Source of the DNA: Vicia villosa
Taxonomy: Eukaryota > Streptophyta > Magnoliopsida > Fabales > Fabaceae
NCBI RefSeq assembly: GCF_029867415.1
Contig: NC_081181.1
Coordinates: forward strand, 117,987,888 to 118,051,887
Direction: 5' to 3'
DNA length: 64,000 nt
Shown: positions 34,146 through 45,876 of the stretch, one piece after another
Position numbering within the stretch: the first letter of the stretch is position 1
How the letters are laid out: the number at the start of each line of letters is the position of its first letter
Position numbers and translations under genes: made by a program
Notes under the pieces: generated by a model
Seen by the model: the letters and a program-made list of their open reading frames with translations, nothing else
Told to the model about the DNA's origin: nothing
The model's database searches: none

Positions 34146-36049
34146 TGTAACACCCCAAATCTACCCGATAAATTATACAAAAAATCCGAGTATAAATTTC
34201 AAACAAGTTCATTTGAGGCATCACATATTCGTCATCTCAAAAAAATTTACGGCTTACTTGCCTTCATATAGATACATAGCACAAGAATTTAAAACGATAA
34301 TCAAATCATTGCTAAAAATCACTTTGTTTAAATTCAATAATTAACTCGCAGCGGAATCAACAAACTTCATAACTATTCAAATCAAGTCGTAGCATCATTG
34401 CACGATAACTTTAAGTTACAATTTAAACCAAAACCATATAAAAATTCAGCAAAAGAATTAATAATTAAAACAATCGTTTTATCCCCTCGAGTGCTACGTA
34501 TCAGAGCAAGCCACCAACTCGACTAAAAGCAACTAAAGACTTCATAAAATCACTTCAAAACTTCCACCGCTATCTTGAGTACCTGTCTGTTTCCCACGGT
34601 AAGGGAAATACCATTCAGAAGGGGTGAGATATCGAAAAATATAAAAAAAAGTATGATAATTAATATGTTAGAATTAAATCATACAAAATTATCACTTTAC
34701 AGCTTTCAGACGACAGCTATAACAACAATTTAAAACTGTACAGTTATAATAACAAAATCAACAACAACATAATAATAGTTATAACAACTATTTTTCATCT
34801 TCCAGGCGGTACCTGTCACAACAAGTCATTAGCATAACAACTTATAATTACAACTTCACATTATCACAATTCACTTCACATCGTCATATTCAACAATAAC
34901 TCAAGTTACATCACGTCACAGTTAAATCACACTCATGCCACATATAATGAGACTCTACAATTGCACATGCATGTGGTACCCAGGGCTTCAGCCCCCATCG
35001 CCAATTTCCAGTTAACAGAGGCATCAAGGCATAAGCCTTCGTCACTAATTTGCCAATCTAGGCCGTCACCAAAAATGCATATGTATATGAATGCAACAAA
35101 CAACATCATCGTCACAAAAGTATAAGCCTATATCGTTGCTATACCAATAAATAAAGGTATACATCGTCACTGAAACATCATGCAACTTCTCATAAAACAA
35201 CAACAATATACACATCGCTTAGAAATCACAAAGAAATAACAACATAACGTACTCATCATAGTTCACAAAACAAGCCGATCACAATCACCTACTAGCATAT
35301 ACGAACTACCTCTACAATTTTCAATTAATTCCGGATAACTAAATACACCCTAATCCCACATACAATCACCATATACCCGGTTATATAATTCGAACCCCAC
35401 CCTTACCTTGGTAAATATGGACTCTTTCACCATAGATCTAAGCTTTTCTTAAAAAGAAATCCTTTCTAACATCAATTGGAGACACGCCTAAAAACTAGTT
35501 TGGGAATCAGCTTATCAGACGAACTTAAAACCCTCAAAATCAAAATCACTCCGGTCAGAACTTACCTCTATGAGTCACGAACGTTGTGTCCAAGTACCAT
35601 AACGATCCAACGGTTGGATTGAGAGATATGCCTGATTTGCCAAGGTGACTCTATGCTGAAACTTGCTGCGAAAATTAAGGCTTGCTCCATAATTTTCTTC
35701 TTCTCTCAAGTGCTCCTCCCTTATTTCTCTTCTCTCTTCTATTTTTCCTTTCTCCCCAAAAATGAGTTATGAGACTCCAACTCTAAAACCCTAATTTTTT
35801 ACTCTTACTATCTTTTTTCTCTTAATGGGCTTAACCCATAATCCATCTATTATGTTTCTACTACTAAGGCCCAATTAACTATATCTCTCATACAACTTTA
35901 TTAACCCAAATAACACAAACACACATACAATTTAATATTTCAAATAATTATTATATCACATAATAACTAAATAAATAATTATTAAAAATACCAAATAGTA
36001 TAATTACTAATATAATTAATAAAAATATCAATAAAATTGGGATGTTACA
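34146..36049 (-). repeat. solo LTR of a Ty3/gypsy element, 1.9 kb
   Basis: The ends are TGTAACACCCCAA and TTGGGATGTTACA, with the duplication GTATA at 34141-34145 and 36050-36054. There is no primer site, PPT or coding region, so it is what remains after LTR-LTR recombination. The length and TGTAACACCCC ends fit chromovirus (Tekay-like) LTRs. I put the sense strand as minus because the AGAGAGAAGAG-rich leader and GGTAAGTTCTGACCGG donor-like phrase read properly on that strand. Strand confidence is moderate. Confidence 0.8.
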
Positions 36050-36225
36050 GTATACATGATACATCTTGTACGATATATTATCTTAGCATAAAAGTCTCAT
36101 GTATATATCGATGTGAGGTACATGTGGTTGTTTAGTAGCCTTGACCATATCAAATGGGCAAATGGGTGTGCTGCATGGACTGTTATTTTTGTTGCACTTG
36201 GAGAGGGGATTGTCATTGAGACTAG

Positions 36226-36527
36226 TAGGGATGGCAAACGGGCATGCCCGCCTCGTTTAGGCCTGCCCCGCAAAAGCCCGTAAGAAAATGGGACATGGCA
36301 CGACAGTCATATTTAAGGGTGCGGGCCTAAAACATTGGTCCTTCCCGCATAAAAGTGAGGGCGGGCTAAGCCCGTGGACACTGCACTTTTTAAGCCTAAA
36401 AATATAAAATTTATATTAATTTTCGTGTCCGCAAAATCCCGCATAAAAAACATGGCGGGGCGGGGAGGTCACACTAGTGCGGGAAAACGGGGATGCCCAA
36501 CGGGTCGGGCCCGTTTTGCCACCCCTA
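36226..36527. mobile_element. hAT MITE, 302 bp
   Basis: The left end is TAGGGATGGCAAACGGGC and the right end is the complement of TAGGGGTGGCAAAACGGGC. The 8-bp target duplication GAGACTAG is at 36218-36225 and 36528-36535. The interior is GC-rich with GGGCGGGCTAAGCCCG phrases. It sits inside the plant-mobile-domain pseudogene, whose frame resumes after it. Confidence 0.92.
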
Positions 36528-36892
36528 GAGACTAGGCAGTTTTCTGATTACATGAGTCTATTTCAAGTATAAGAATTTATTATTTATTATTAATTTAGTT
36601 CTTATTTATGAAATTTGTTGATTTGCCTATGTTTTTGTGTAGTGTTTTATATAAGAGTATTTCCCTTCCATAAATGGGTTATTCCTACCATTGTTGTCTC
36701 CACACGAGCCAAGAGATGCACACCCAAGCGGTCTTTTGAAGTATAAAAGAAGGATTGATGCAATGACCTTAGACGATGTCATTTAGACACGATACGCAGG
36801 ACATATAGTGCATCGAGAGTTTGATGACACTTCACTTTTCTGGTTATCCGTGAAGGGAGACCTTAGTGTCTAGACACTAACTTGAGAAGTGT

Positions 36893-37056
36893 AACGCCCC
36901 AGAGTGCTTTCAGGATTAACAATTGACCCCACAAACCAACACAAGTATTTTTAGCATGCTTTTTCCTCACCCACATGCTTTATAGGAACTTCTCAGAAGG
37001 TCATTCATCCAAATACTACTCCAAGTCAAACCTCCTTTAACTATGGAGTTCTTATA
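36893..37056. repeat. chromovirus-like LTR fragment
   Basis: TGTAACGCCCCAGAGTGC starts it. The phrase GGTCATTCATCCAAATACTACTCC.. AACTATGGAGTTCTTA matches the conserved U3 part of Tekay-type LTRs. It is cut off at 37057 by the copia LTR. Confidence 0.6.
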
Positions 37057-38313
37057 TGTTAGGCTATAGAAAATGTTGATGTTCTGCTATGTAGAATTGT
37101 CTTATTGGCATCCATGCTTGGCTAAAACATAATAGCAGCTGAAAGTAATAGTGTATAAGTCTTGCAAATATGAAAAGAACAAAACAGGTACTAAAGCAAG
37201 ATGTTATATGGAATGTCACGACTTCAACCATGACATCGCGCCTGCAGAACTGAGGAAGAAAGATTCAGTTTGGATTTAAACAGATATAGAATATTCTATG
37301 AATATTATGTAATCCTATGTGGCGCATATTTAAAGGTCAAAGAATCAAGTCAGAATATTGAAGAATCAAATCCGAAGATTGAAGATTCAATGGTTTCTAA
37401 TTTAGGAGATAAATTAGGAAACTCATGATTAAAAGACCTTATTTGTAGCAAAATATTTTCTGCATATTTTGTAACAGCAAGAGTCTTGCGATTTGTAAGC
37501 CCAAGTCCAACTGGGATCAGGTTATAAATAGAAATCTTTGTAACCTAATTTTGTAGAGCTAATAGCCAGAGCTAGGAAGATGTAGTCTCTAGGGTTAGCC
37601 GTGTAAGTGAACCACCCGGTGTGTGGGATGGTCACTGATTTGTGCCTCAAAACCTCTAGGTGAGAGGTTTAGTGTAATCACTCAGAAGCTGTGAAGCAAT
37701 GAGTGCAGGTTTGTTCTTGGAGGAAGCTTGTAAGCAACTTCAAGTTAATATTGTGTTTATTTGTGTTTAGAGTGTTGGGAATTAGGCTGTCGATGCAGTG
37801 GATGAGTTTTTGACTGCTATACATCATTGCTATGAGTGGGAGTGGAATGGAGATATTCCATATCTAGATAGGACCTAGGTAGAGATTGCATTGGGTAGGG
37901 TTTAAGTGCGAAGTTGTAAACGAGGGAGTTTAGCTTTAAATTAAGACTACTGATAGTGGATTTCCTTCCTGGCTTGGTTGCCCCCAGAGTAGGTTAGTTA
38001 GAACCGAACCGGGTGAACAATTCTGTGTGTTGTTTATGTTTCTGCATTATTTATTTGTTTGTTCAGTTTTGATGTCATAACATCATGCATGACATCAGTG
38101 TTTGGTTTAATGACTGTGTTGTCACAGAACCTCTGCAAAGCAGAGTTATTTGTGTTAATTGAACTAATATGATCCCGGCACTCATGGACTTCTGAATGCA
38201 AGAAGTAATCAAAATTTGGGGGATCTATATGTACTGCCTCGGCTAAGCTGATGACAGAAAAGGTGTCGTGACATTGCGTATGACATTCTGAGTCTGTCTT
38301 ACCAGAATTTTCA
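37057..38313 (+). repeat. LTR of a second Ty1/copia element
   Basis: It starts TGTTAGGCTATAG and ends CCAGAATTTTCA. The TATA box is at 37523-37530. It is followed by AT and then TGGTATCAGAGC at 38316-38327, the exact initiator-Met primer site. It is a different family from the 16632 element. Confidence 0.8.
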
Positions 38314-40009
38314 ATTGGTATCAGAGCAGGCATCCTGTCTGTTTCTGGATGAGATCTATAAGGGATACTTTCTGGTTGCTGAAGGTAAAAGATTGTTTGA
38401 ACAATTCTGTTCATATTGTATGGTCCCTAAAAGTGGAGGATGGACCTATGTGTGGTAGACTAAACCAATCTGATCAAAACAGGTGCACTCTCTTGGCAAG
38501 AGAAGATGGTGTTGCTAGATTCAAGGATATCCAAAGGTTTCATGCGGGAGTGAAGAATTTGTATTGATCTATTCATCATATAGCAAAGTACAGAAGAAGA
38601 ATATCAAAAAACTTCATGCGGGAGTGAAATTAATGATAAGGTAACCTTTGTGCTTATCTGTTTCTTTTTGGTCAGAACATTGGTTAGGTCTTGTTGTGTT
38701 GGATTGTTCAGCTTCAATCCTTGGCTGTCATGCTTACTATTAACACTTGAAAGTAAGCATTGTGTGAATTCTGTTGATATATGACTATTTTCCGCTGCAT
38801 AGTCTCTGAGAAACCCTAGGGTTATGAAGGTTCAACAAAATGTATGGCATGTATTGACAGCTATAATTAAAGTGTCAAAGATACTTGAGTAATCTCTCAA
38901 GTCCACTCAAACTGACATGGTTTATTAAAGCTGATGAGTGTCAACTGATCAATGATATTCATAATTATTTGCAAGTGTGTACCTTGAAATCTTCAAGTGT
39001 TGTGTGTTCCAAGGAAAAGGAACTGATGGTATACTGGTATGCAGCTACCAGTTGAAGAATAGATGTTCTGGTGCTAAAACTAATGTAGTGTGAGTACATT
39101 CGTTTGGAACCTACTCCTGATCTGGAAGAGGAGACATCTGCCTTGTGTGTTGATTGGTCAGAATACAATCAACTGAACCTCCCATCCCAATTGTCAGTTT
39201 ATTTCGGGCATATATATGGGAATGTGGGAGTAAAGCTCAGTGGAAGTAAAAGGATTCATTCAGTCTTTTTTTATGAAAAAAGGACCTATATGAGAATTCA
39301 AGATGAGCTTATATCTGGTATTCTCTTCTGATCAAAGGAACCAGATATGTGGAATGTTTTCTTAACCATAGAACAGTTAATGGTGAAAATTGAATACTGT
39401 ATCTCTTTTACAGTGAAATATGGTTTTGAATATTGTGTGATGATTTAAGGGAATCAGATTGCTGTGAAGAATCTGAGTTGTTTTCAAGTGATATGTCATA
39501 ATTGAATCTGTTCCAGAAACCTTATTGAGGGAATCTCCTCTGTAGGTACAGATTTTGACATCCATTATCTCAAAATCAGAATGAAAGTCTGAAGAAAAGT
39601 TTATTGAGATATGGCATATATTATCCCTTAAATCATGACTGATGTGTAGCTGAGTTGATGGTGTGTGTCGTGCTTTCTCTGTCTTTCCTCAAGGTACATA
39701 AAAAGGATGATGAGTGTGAGATCCTTAAAGCCTTAATAAATGATGTCATAACAGATGTTGAAACATCATTGCCAAGAAGAATGCTCTTATGTATGAAGAA
39801 GAAATCATTTAGAAGGATCTGGTGTGAGCAGTAAAATCTATCTGAGTGTCTAATAGGTACTTTGACGGGAGACTTAGTACTTATTGAATGTACAGCCTGA
39901 ATACAAGACTCATATACTCTGTCGGGAGCTGAGTACGTGTATAAAGTATCATGGTCTGGTTTGAACTATGTATCAATTGTAGTTCTGTGTTATCTTCTCT
40001 TAAGCATTA
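38314..40009 (+). mobile_element. copia internal remnant, no coding domain
   Basis: This follows the primer site. A short repeat TTCATGCGGGAGTGAA occurs at about 38538 and 38614. No gag, integrase or RT motif is seen in any frame, so this is a non-coding leader of a truncated or non-autonomous element. It ends where the Ogre-like LTR starts at 40010. Confidence 0.6.
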
Positions 40010-41617
40010 TGTCATACCCCAAAAAATATCCATCCTCACTTCATCTACAATAACTCAAGGTTCAAAGGTTTTCTCAAAGTCACTCTCTCCTATTCAAAAT
40101 TAGGGTTAGCATTTTATCAAAGGAGTTTGAGTCTCTGAGGCCTCAAATGCATCTCAAGGTACCTCATATGTCTCAAGGTATCTCCCTATCAATTATCAAG
40201 CTCCAATCCCAAGGATTGCTCACTCAATGGCTTAGATGACCCACAGTCGATTATGTTGATCTAAAAGTCAACTATAGTCAAAGTACAGTCAAAACTCCTG
40301 ACTTTTGGTCAAGCACCAAGTACTTGAGGTTATATCCATCATTTGATCAAAGGTTGATCATGATCCATTAATAAAAACTCAGAAATGAACAAATGCAAAA
40401 AGGTTCAAATTAGGGTTTTTATAGGAAAAGTCAACTCAACTTTGACGGGTCATAACTTTCACATGGAGTGTCAAAAATTTCCCAACCAAAGCCTATTTTT
40501 AAGGAAATTGGATTCTCTACAACTTTTCCTCTCACATGCCAAGGCCATAAATGCTTCAGTTAAGAGATATGGTCCAATACATTACAGGTCCTTCTAGAAG
40601 ATCGCAAGAAAGCTATTTTTTGTCAGGAGCAATATCATCAAGATAAAATCTACAAATGAAAACTATGTTCCAAAATAGCTTGTAGAGGACATCCTGAGGT
40701 TTCCAAAAAGTCCTAGAACTCTCCCATACCTTAAAAATTGAGGGAGATATGCCTTGTCGAAGTTGGGAGATTTTGAAGAAAAAATGTGAAGTAAATGAGA
40801 GCCAAAATGGATATTTTTGCAAATGGGCTTATCCTTTTATGATCCAAACTTGGTTATGAGGTTACTAAGAAAACATTCAAACTCAATCACAAACTCAAAG
40901 CTTACGGCCGATGATTACCTATGAGGCCTTCCCAAAAAAAGATTTCTGGCCATTGTTGTCTCTATCTAACAATGGCCTAATTCTTTACAATTTTTTTAAA
41001 GGTTTTTGGCCAATGATGATAACTGAGGCCTCCCCTCTTTTTAAGAATTTTTTTTCGTTTAACACATATTTTAGCTAATGATTTCGTATGCTCTAGAAAA
41101 TGTTCATTTTGGCCAATGATTTTTATGAGGCCTGTTTTTTTTTTTAAATGTTTATTTTTGCCAATGATTTTTATGAGGCTCTTTTTTAAAAAAACTTTGT
41201 TTTGGCCGATGATGATGCATTGAGGCCGTATTTTTGATATGCTTGGCCATTGTTGTCTCGATCTGACAATGGCCATATCTTGTGACTATTGTTGTCTCGA
41301 TCTGACAATGGTCTATCCTTTTTACTATACATGGGTTTTGGCTTGTGGTCATTGTTGTCTCGATCTGACAATGGCTTTATCAAAACTGAGATTTACCCTT
41401 TTGTCCAAAGGGAGAAAAACCTTTTTTATAAAACCTAAACCTAAAGATTAAATGGGTCCCCTTGAGTACAAGGGAGGCAAAGGGTGCCTAACACCTTCCC
41501 TTTGCCTAATTAACCTACTTACCCAAATCTCTTATAATTTTTAAGGGTTTCTCACTTGCCCAAATAAAGTGGGTGGCGACTCTCGTTTGAATGTAAATTT
41601 TAGGGCAGGTTGCTACA
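40010..41617 (+). repeat. 5' LTR of the coding-less Ogre-like element
   Basis: It begins TGTCATACCCCAAAA and ends GGTTGCTACA. It shares phrases with the large Ogre LTR (TCAACTTTGACGGGTCATAA versus TCAACTTTGACTGATCATAA). It holds four copies of CCATTGTTGTCTCGATCTG followed by ACAATGG (40950-41375), each able to fold, plus degenerate repeats of GCCAATGATTTTTATGAGGC at 41010-41225. Confidence 0.75.
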
Positions 41618-41619
41618 GC

Positions 41620-41637
41620 TGACGACTCTGCTGGGGA
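41620..41637 (+). other. primer binding site, Ogre type, one change
   Basis: TGACGACTCTGCTGGGGA differs at one base from TGGCGACTCTGCTGGGGA, the site of the large Ogre at 51763. Confidence 0.85.
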
Positions 41638-42466
41638 AATACACTTTTGGTTAATTATTATGCTCCTAAGGCTTGAGAGGGTTTAGGTTTTTGGCGAACT
41701 TTTTTTAGGGTTTGGCTAATTTGCCAGGATTAGGGTTTTGGATTAGGATTTTGGGTTTTTTATTTTTATTTAAATATATTTTTATTTATTTATTTATTTA
41801 CTTACAATCTCCATTTACCGTCATTATTTACGACGATTTAAATAAATATTTGTTTACGTTAATATTTATTGTTGTACCGCATTTTTGGAGCTACAAATGG
41901 CAGGATTTGGGGATCAGGTTCTTTTAAAATATTCAAATTTAATTTAATTTATTTATTTATTTACGGTTTTTATTTACAGTAATTTTTATAATAATTTAAA
42001 TAAATGTCTATTTAAATGCTTACTTGTTTTACTGTATACTTCTGGGTTATATATAAATTGTGTTAAACCTAAGCGTGGGAATTATATTTAAAACCAGAGG
42101 GGAATTACATCGCCTACGAGTCTTATTATAATTCTACTCAGAGTGGGTTGAATATCCGGAAATGTCTGATACGAAGCTTGACTTTGTTGAGGGCAGGACT
42201 TGGTATTTGGCTGATCTCTCTGAGAACCTACCTCTAAAACTCGAACCTCGTGGATAAATGAGTTATTCTAAAATCCAAAGAGACAAAAAGTCTCGGCGGC
42301 TACGAACGACCCCATGAGACCTTCTAGAACATACCAATGGGAAGGGTAGGCACCATAAGCCGTTACGTCGAACCTATGAACCTAGGGCTTATGTGCTTAT
42401 TATGTGTTTACAATTTGTATACTGCGAGCGTCTTGCGTTTTGATTTTGCAGGTATACCTACGTGTT

Positions 42467-43290
42467 CCCTGGCCTGCAGGGACTCTATTTCCAAGTCCAC
42501 GTCCTTCCCACGAAGGACACCTCCATTTACGCGCATCAATTGGCCTCTCGATGGCCATGAGACCTAGTGACTGTCTTGAACAGTCACCCCGTGCCTCCAT
42601 TTATGCATTCCCTAGCTTGTAGGGATTTTTTCTTTTATATCTTTATATTTTTACAACTACGTGTCCTTCCCACGAGGGACATCTTCGTTTACGCACGTCG
42701 ATTGACCTCTCGATGGCCATGAGATCTAGTGAGTGTCTTGAACGGTCACCTCGTGCTTACATCTACGCATTCCCTATCCTGTAGGGATTCTATTTCTAAA
42801 ATCGCATCCTTCGTACGAAGGACATCTTCGTTAGCATACGTCGATTGGCCTCACGACGACCATGAGACTTAGTGACTGTCATGAACAGTCACCCCGCGCC
42901 TGCATCTACGCACTCCCTAGCCTGTAGGGATTTTCTTTTATGTCCATGTGTTTTTAGAACGACTTCGTCCTTCCTCTGAAGGACGTCCCCATTAACGCAC
43001 GTCGATTGGCCTCTCGATGGCCATGAGATCTAGTGACTGTCTTGAACGGTCACCCCGTGCTTATTCCCGCGCACCCTCTAACTTGTAGGGTTTTGAATTT
43101 CCATCTATACATCTTTCATCCCTAGCTTGTAGGGATTTCACTTCGTCTGATATCGTCCTTAGATAGGTTGTGTACCACACAGAGAACCTTTCCACGAGGG
43201 ACAACTTCGTTGGTACACGTCGAACGGCCTCTCGATGGCCATGAGACTTGCTGACTGTCTTGAACGGTCGCCAGCCGCTACCTTCTGCAT
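42467..43290 (+). repeat. five-unit tandem array with four stem-loops per unit
   Basis: Units start near 42467, 42610, 42772, 42913 and 43076 (about 140-210 bp each). Every unit has the same order of short inverted repeats: CCCTAGCCTGTAGGG, GTCCTTCCCACGAAGGAC, GGCCTCTCGATGGCC and GTGACTGTCTTGAACAGTCA. They lie in the leader between the primer site and where coding should begin. There is no ORF. Confidence 0.85.
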
Positions 43291-44874
43291 ACTCTCGAAT
43301 CTAAGGGATTTCCCTTAGCGTGTCATAACATATATCCTGCAAAGATTACACGAGGGTCTAATGTCGCCTCTAAGGCTATCCCTAGGATCATATGTCACAC
43401 GTCTGCATTGCATACACGGAGTTATAATACAAGGAGTCTCTCGCATACGCATGCATTTGCATTTTCATGCATTCTTACATTTACATTTGCATTTCTATCT
43501 TCGCCCGCATCCACGATTTCCGTGCTAGCCGATTTCTTGAGACTCATAGAGAAAAATCAAAGGATCATAAACTACGGAGAAAGGAGGATAAAACATCAAG
43601 AATGATCTTGGTCGTACTAAGAAAAAAGGGATGTCTTTCATCATGCCAGCCGCATGTCCATGCCTCGTCGTAACAGGATTGTAAATGCAACCAAAGTTAT
43701 CGTCAAGCAAGGATTAGTTCAACAAAGAAGTTCCCTTATAGATACACTCAAGGGGTATCTAGTCATAAAGGGGTTCATCTACGAATGTAGCAAAACTTAC
43801 AAGGACGCTCTACGATAACCTGGGGGCAAGGATCAGTCCAACTGTGGCAACATCCTGAACAAAGATGCATGACTACGATGGAGGAAAAGCGACATATGTT
43901 AACTCCCCATCAAGGGTCAAAAGGGTCATATGTGTTCTTTGTCAATTTACAAACGCTGAAGGTTGCAAACGGTGTGATACTATCCTTAGGAAAAGCAAAA
44001 GAGGTTCAGTCAAAGGAAACTCATGAAGTTCCGATATGACGAAAACCCACCGCTAACAACTTATTCCCGACAGGTTTGACGTGCCCAAGGAAAATTCGAG
44101 GTTACCCTTTACTTCTACAAGCCCATGAACTAAGGAGGAAAACAAGGTCGACGGATTTACAAAGGAGATTGTCCCAGGGATCAATAGGTGTTTATAATGT
44201 CAGAATTTTGACCCCTACGATTGCTAAGTGTTACTCAAGATAAAAGTTGTACCTTCGGATTAGCAATTCTAATGGAATGACCATGCATGTTTTGGAGTCA
44301 ATACATTCGCTTCATTCGCTCACTACTACGACTTTTCACTATCACACTTCTATTTTCAATTTCAATTCTCGATTACTAAAAAACTTAAAGGAGAATGACG
44401 AATACAAATAACTAAAGCTCGCTAAACATATGCTTTCAAGGTAAGACCGAGCCGACGATGTACAAACATTGTTTCGATTCCTAAACATTGGAGAGATAAG
44501 GATGTTAATCCCTCGTCACCCCCTCGAGCCAGGAGTTGGAGTTTATTTCTACTTTTCAAATAAACCTTGATTTCAACCAGGGGCAGGGTAGATTTCGATT
44601 AATTCAATGGTGTATTTTGGTTGTCAAGAGAATCAGTCAATTCAAGCAAGGATTCAAGCAAAGAGCAAAGCAAAGGTTCAAGCATATCTTCTTCCTCGCG
44701 TTCATCCAAGAACGAGGGAGCAATGGAGATAACATTCACAACAAACTTCTTCCTCATCGAGGACGTATCAAAGTCGAAGCTTACAAATCAAAATCAACAT
44801 GGCAGTCACAACTTTCGATATCCAAGGATCAATATTTCCAAAGGAGCATTCAAAAAAAAGGGGGAAAGCGCCCG
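43291..44874 (+). other. non-coding interior of the Ogre-like element
   Basis: No domain or long ORF is supported. Near 43440-43500 there is CATTTGCATTT-type repetition. At 44600-44700 AAGCAAGGATTCAAGCAAAGAG repeats weakly. The stretch ends at the conserved hairpins. Confidence 0.5.
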
Positions 44875-44968
44875 CTAAGTCAAGACGGAAAACTCCATAA
44901 AATAAAACAAATGACTTAGGCAAAAATTAGGGCATCCCGATGAATCAAACTCAAAGGGATTGGTTCAT
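44875..44968 (+). ncRNA. two hairpins of the Ogre post-pol type
   Basis: Stem CTAAGTCA (44875-44882) pairs with TGACTTAG (44912-44919) and is followed by GCAAAAATTAGGG. Stem ATGAATCA (44940-44947) pairs with TGGTTCAT (44961-44968, one G-U) and is followed by GCAAAAATAAGGG. The same stem-plus-GCAAAAAT layout occurs three times at 61608-61757. This is a cis-acting RNA structure of the element, not a free RNA gene. Confidence 0.6.
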
Positions 44969-44969
44969 G

Positions 44970-45509
44970 CAAAAATAAGGGATAGAAAAAAAACAATGGC
45001 TAAATACAAAGAATAAACTTGTGACTGCTAAATCATCGAAGCTTCTCATCAATGCTTGGATCTCACCAACGTTTTTCATCGGTGCTTGGATCTCTACTAA
45101 GGCTTCTGCTCAACATCAAAACTGAAACGATTCTCTTGCAAACAAAGTACATTCATTGGATTAGGCGAATTTCTAGGATTTGAAGAACATCAAGGAGAAA
45201 GGGGTGGGTTAATTAAATTTTGAGCCTTATATCCGTTGTTTCTTAAACCCTGAACCAGGCCAAGTTACAACATTCAAAAGTCCTAATTGAGGCAAGGTTA
45301 ACTACGAAAGCATATTAAGCAGGATTTTGTTATACCGACTCCTAAGTTTGTTAAAACTATTTCTAACCACTGCGCTTCTTCAAGCATTCATTTCCAATCA
45401 TCCAGTCCTAATTCATAACGGACTTCGATTTCAAAACTTGCATACGCATCACATTGGAGTTACTTCTCAAAGGGTATTGTAATACGGTGAACTGAATTTA
45501 TCGAAATGT
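44970..45509. other. tail of the Ogre-like element, no gene
   Basis: The sequence continues the 3' untranslated part of the element. The phrase TCATCAATGCTTGGATCTCACC is repeated at about 45045-45110. There is no ORF with a domain. Confidence 0.45.
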
Positions 45510-45876
45510 ACGGTAAGCAAGAGTCGCCACCGACTTTTATTTTATCCAATTTAAAGAAAGGCTAAAAGAACATAAAAAGACCTTTTTAAAAGATTTTGAG
45601 TTCGGAGGGTAAATTATACAAAGAGAAGGTTTAAAGCACCCTTTGTATCCATGGTTATCCATGGGCTCTTAATTGCTTAGCTCACTTTTATTTTAAAATG
45701 TTTGAAGTGTAGTGTGTGAATAGTAAAACTTTGTTTAAGGACTTTAGCTTGTAAATAAGCGTAGCCTTTTTGAAAAGATTCTTTGAAAAGAAGTGGGAAA
45801 AGATTTTGAATTTTGAATTTGAATTTGAATTTTAATTGAGCGAGCAATCAGGAGCACCTACCCTAAGTTTAAAAAA

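Larger units (their letters stand above)
33163..36880 (+). pseudogene. plant mobile domain (PMD/MAIN-like) gene, broken by three insertions
   Basis: Exon-like pieces share the PMD pattern. Piece 1, after a TTGTTACAG acceptor at about 33166, reads VPIHEAKFKKFLDAL, IVDDCGLLTLLDRALTMLD and SSFHLPFSKMMITLDDVTSL to 33463. Piece 2, 36110-36225 joined to 36536-36570 across the hAT MITE, reads WANGCAAWTVIFVALGEG then TRQFSDYMSLFQ before a GTATAAG donor. Piece 3, near 36735-36850, reads [13 protein letters not shown], a TAG where tryptophan is expected, then YAGHIVHREFDDTSLF. PMD proteins occur in transposons and in MAIN/MAIL silencing factors. Given the context, this copy was probably transposon-borne. 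It is decayed. Confidence 0.65.
40010..45500 (+). mobile_element. Ogre/Tat-like element lacking all coding regions
   Basis: The LTR (40010-41617) is followed by an Ogre-type primer site, a leader with a structured tandem array (42467-43290), and then sequence of the region downstream of pol, including two conserved hairpins (44875-44968). ORF1, gag and pol are absent. It is either an internal-deletion derivative or a non-autonomous family. The right end is unclear: no matching 3' LTR is seen before the inverted Ogre LTR fragment that starts near 45510. Confidence 0.65.

Noticed and set aside
42467..43290. CRISPR array
   Set aside because: Units are about 150 bp or more with internal stem-loops, unlike CRISPR repeat-spacer spacing, and the DNA is a plant retroelement.
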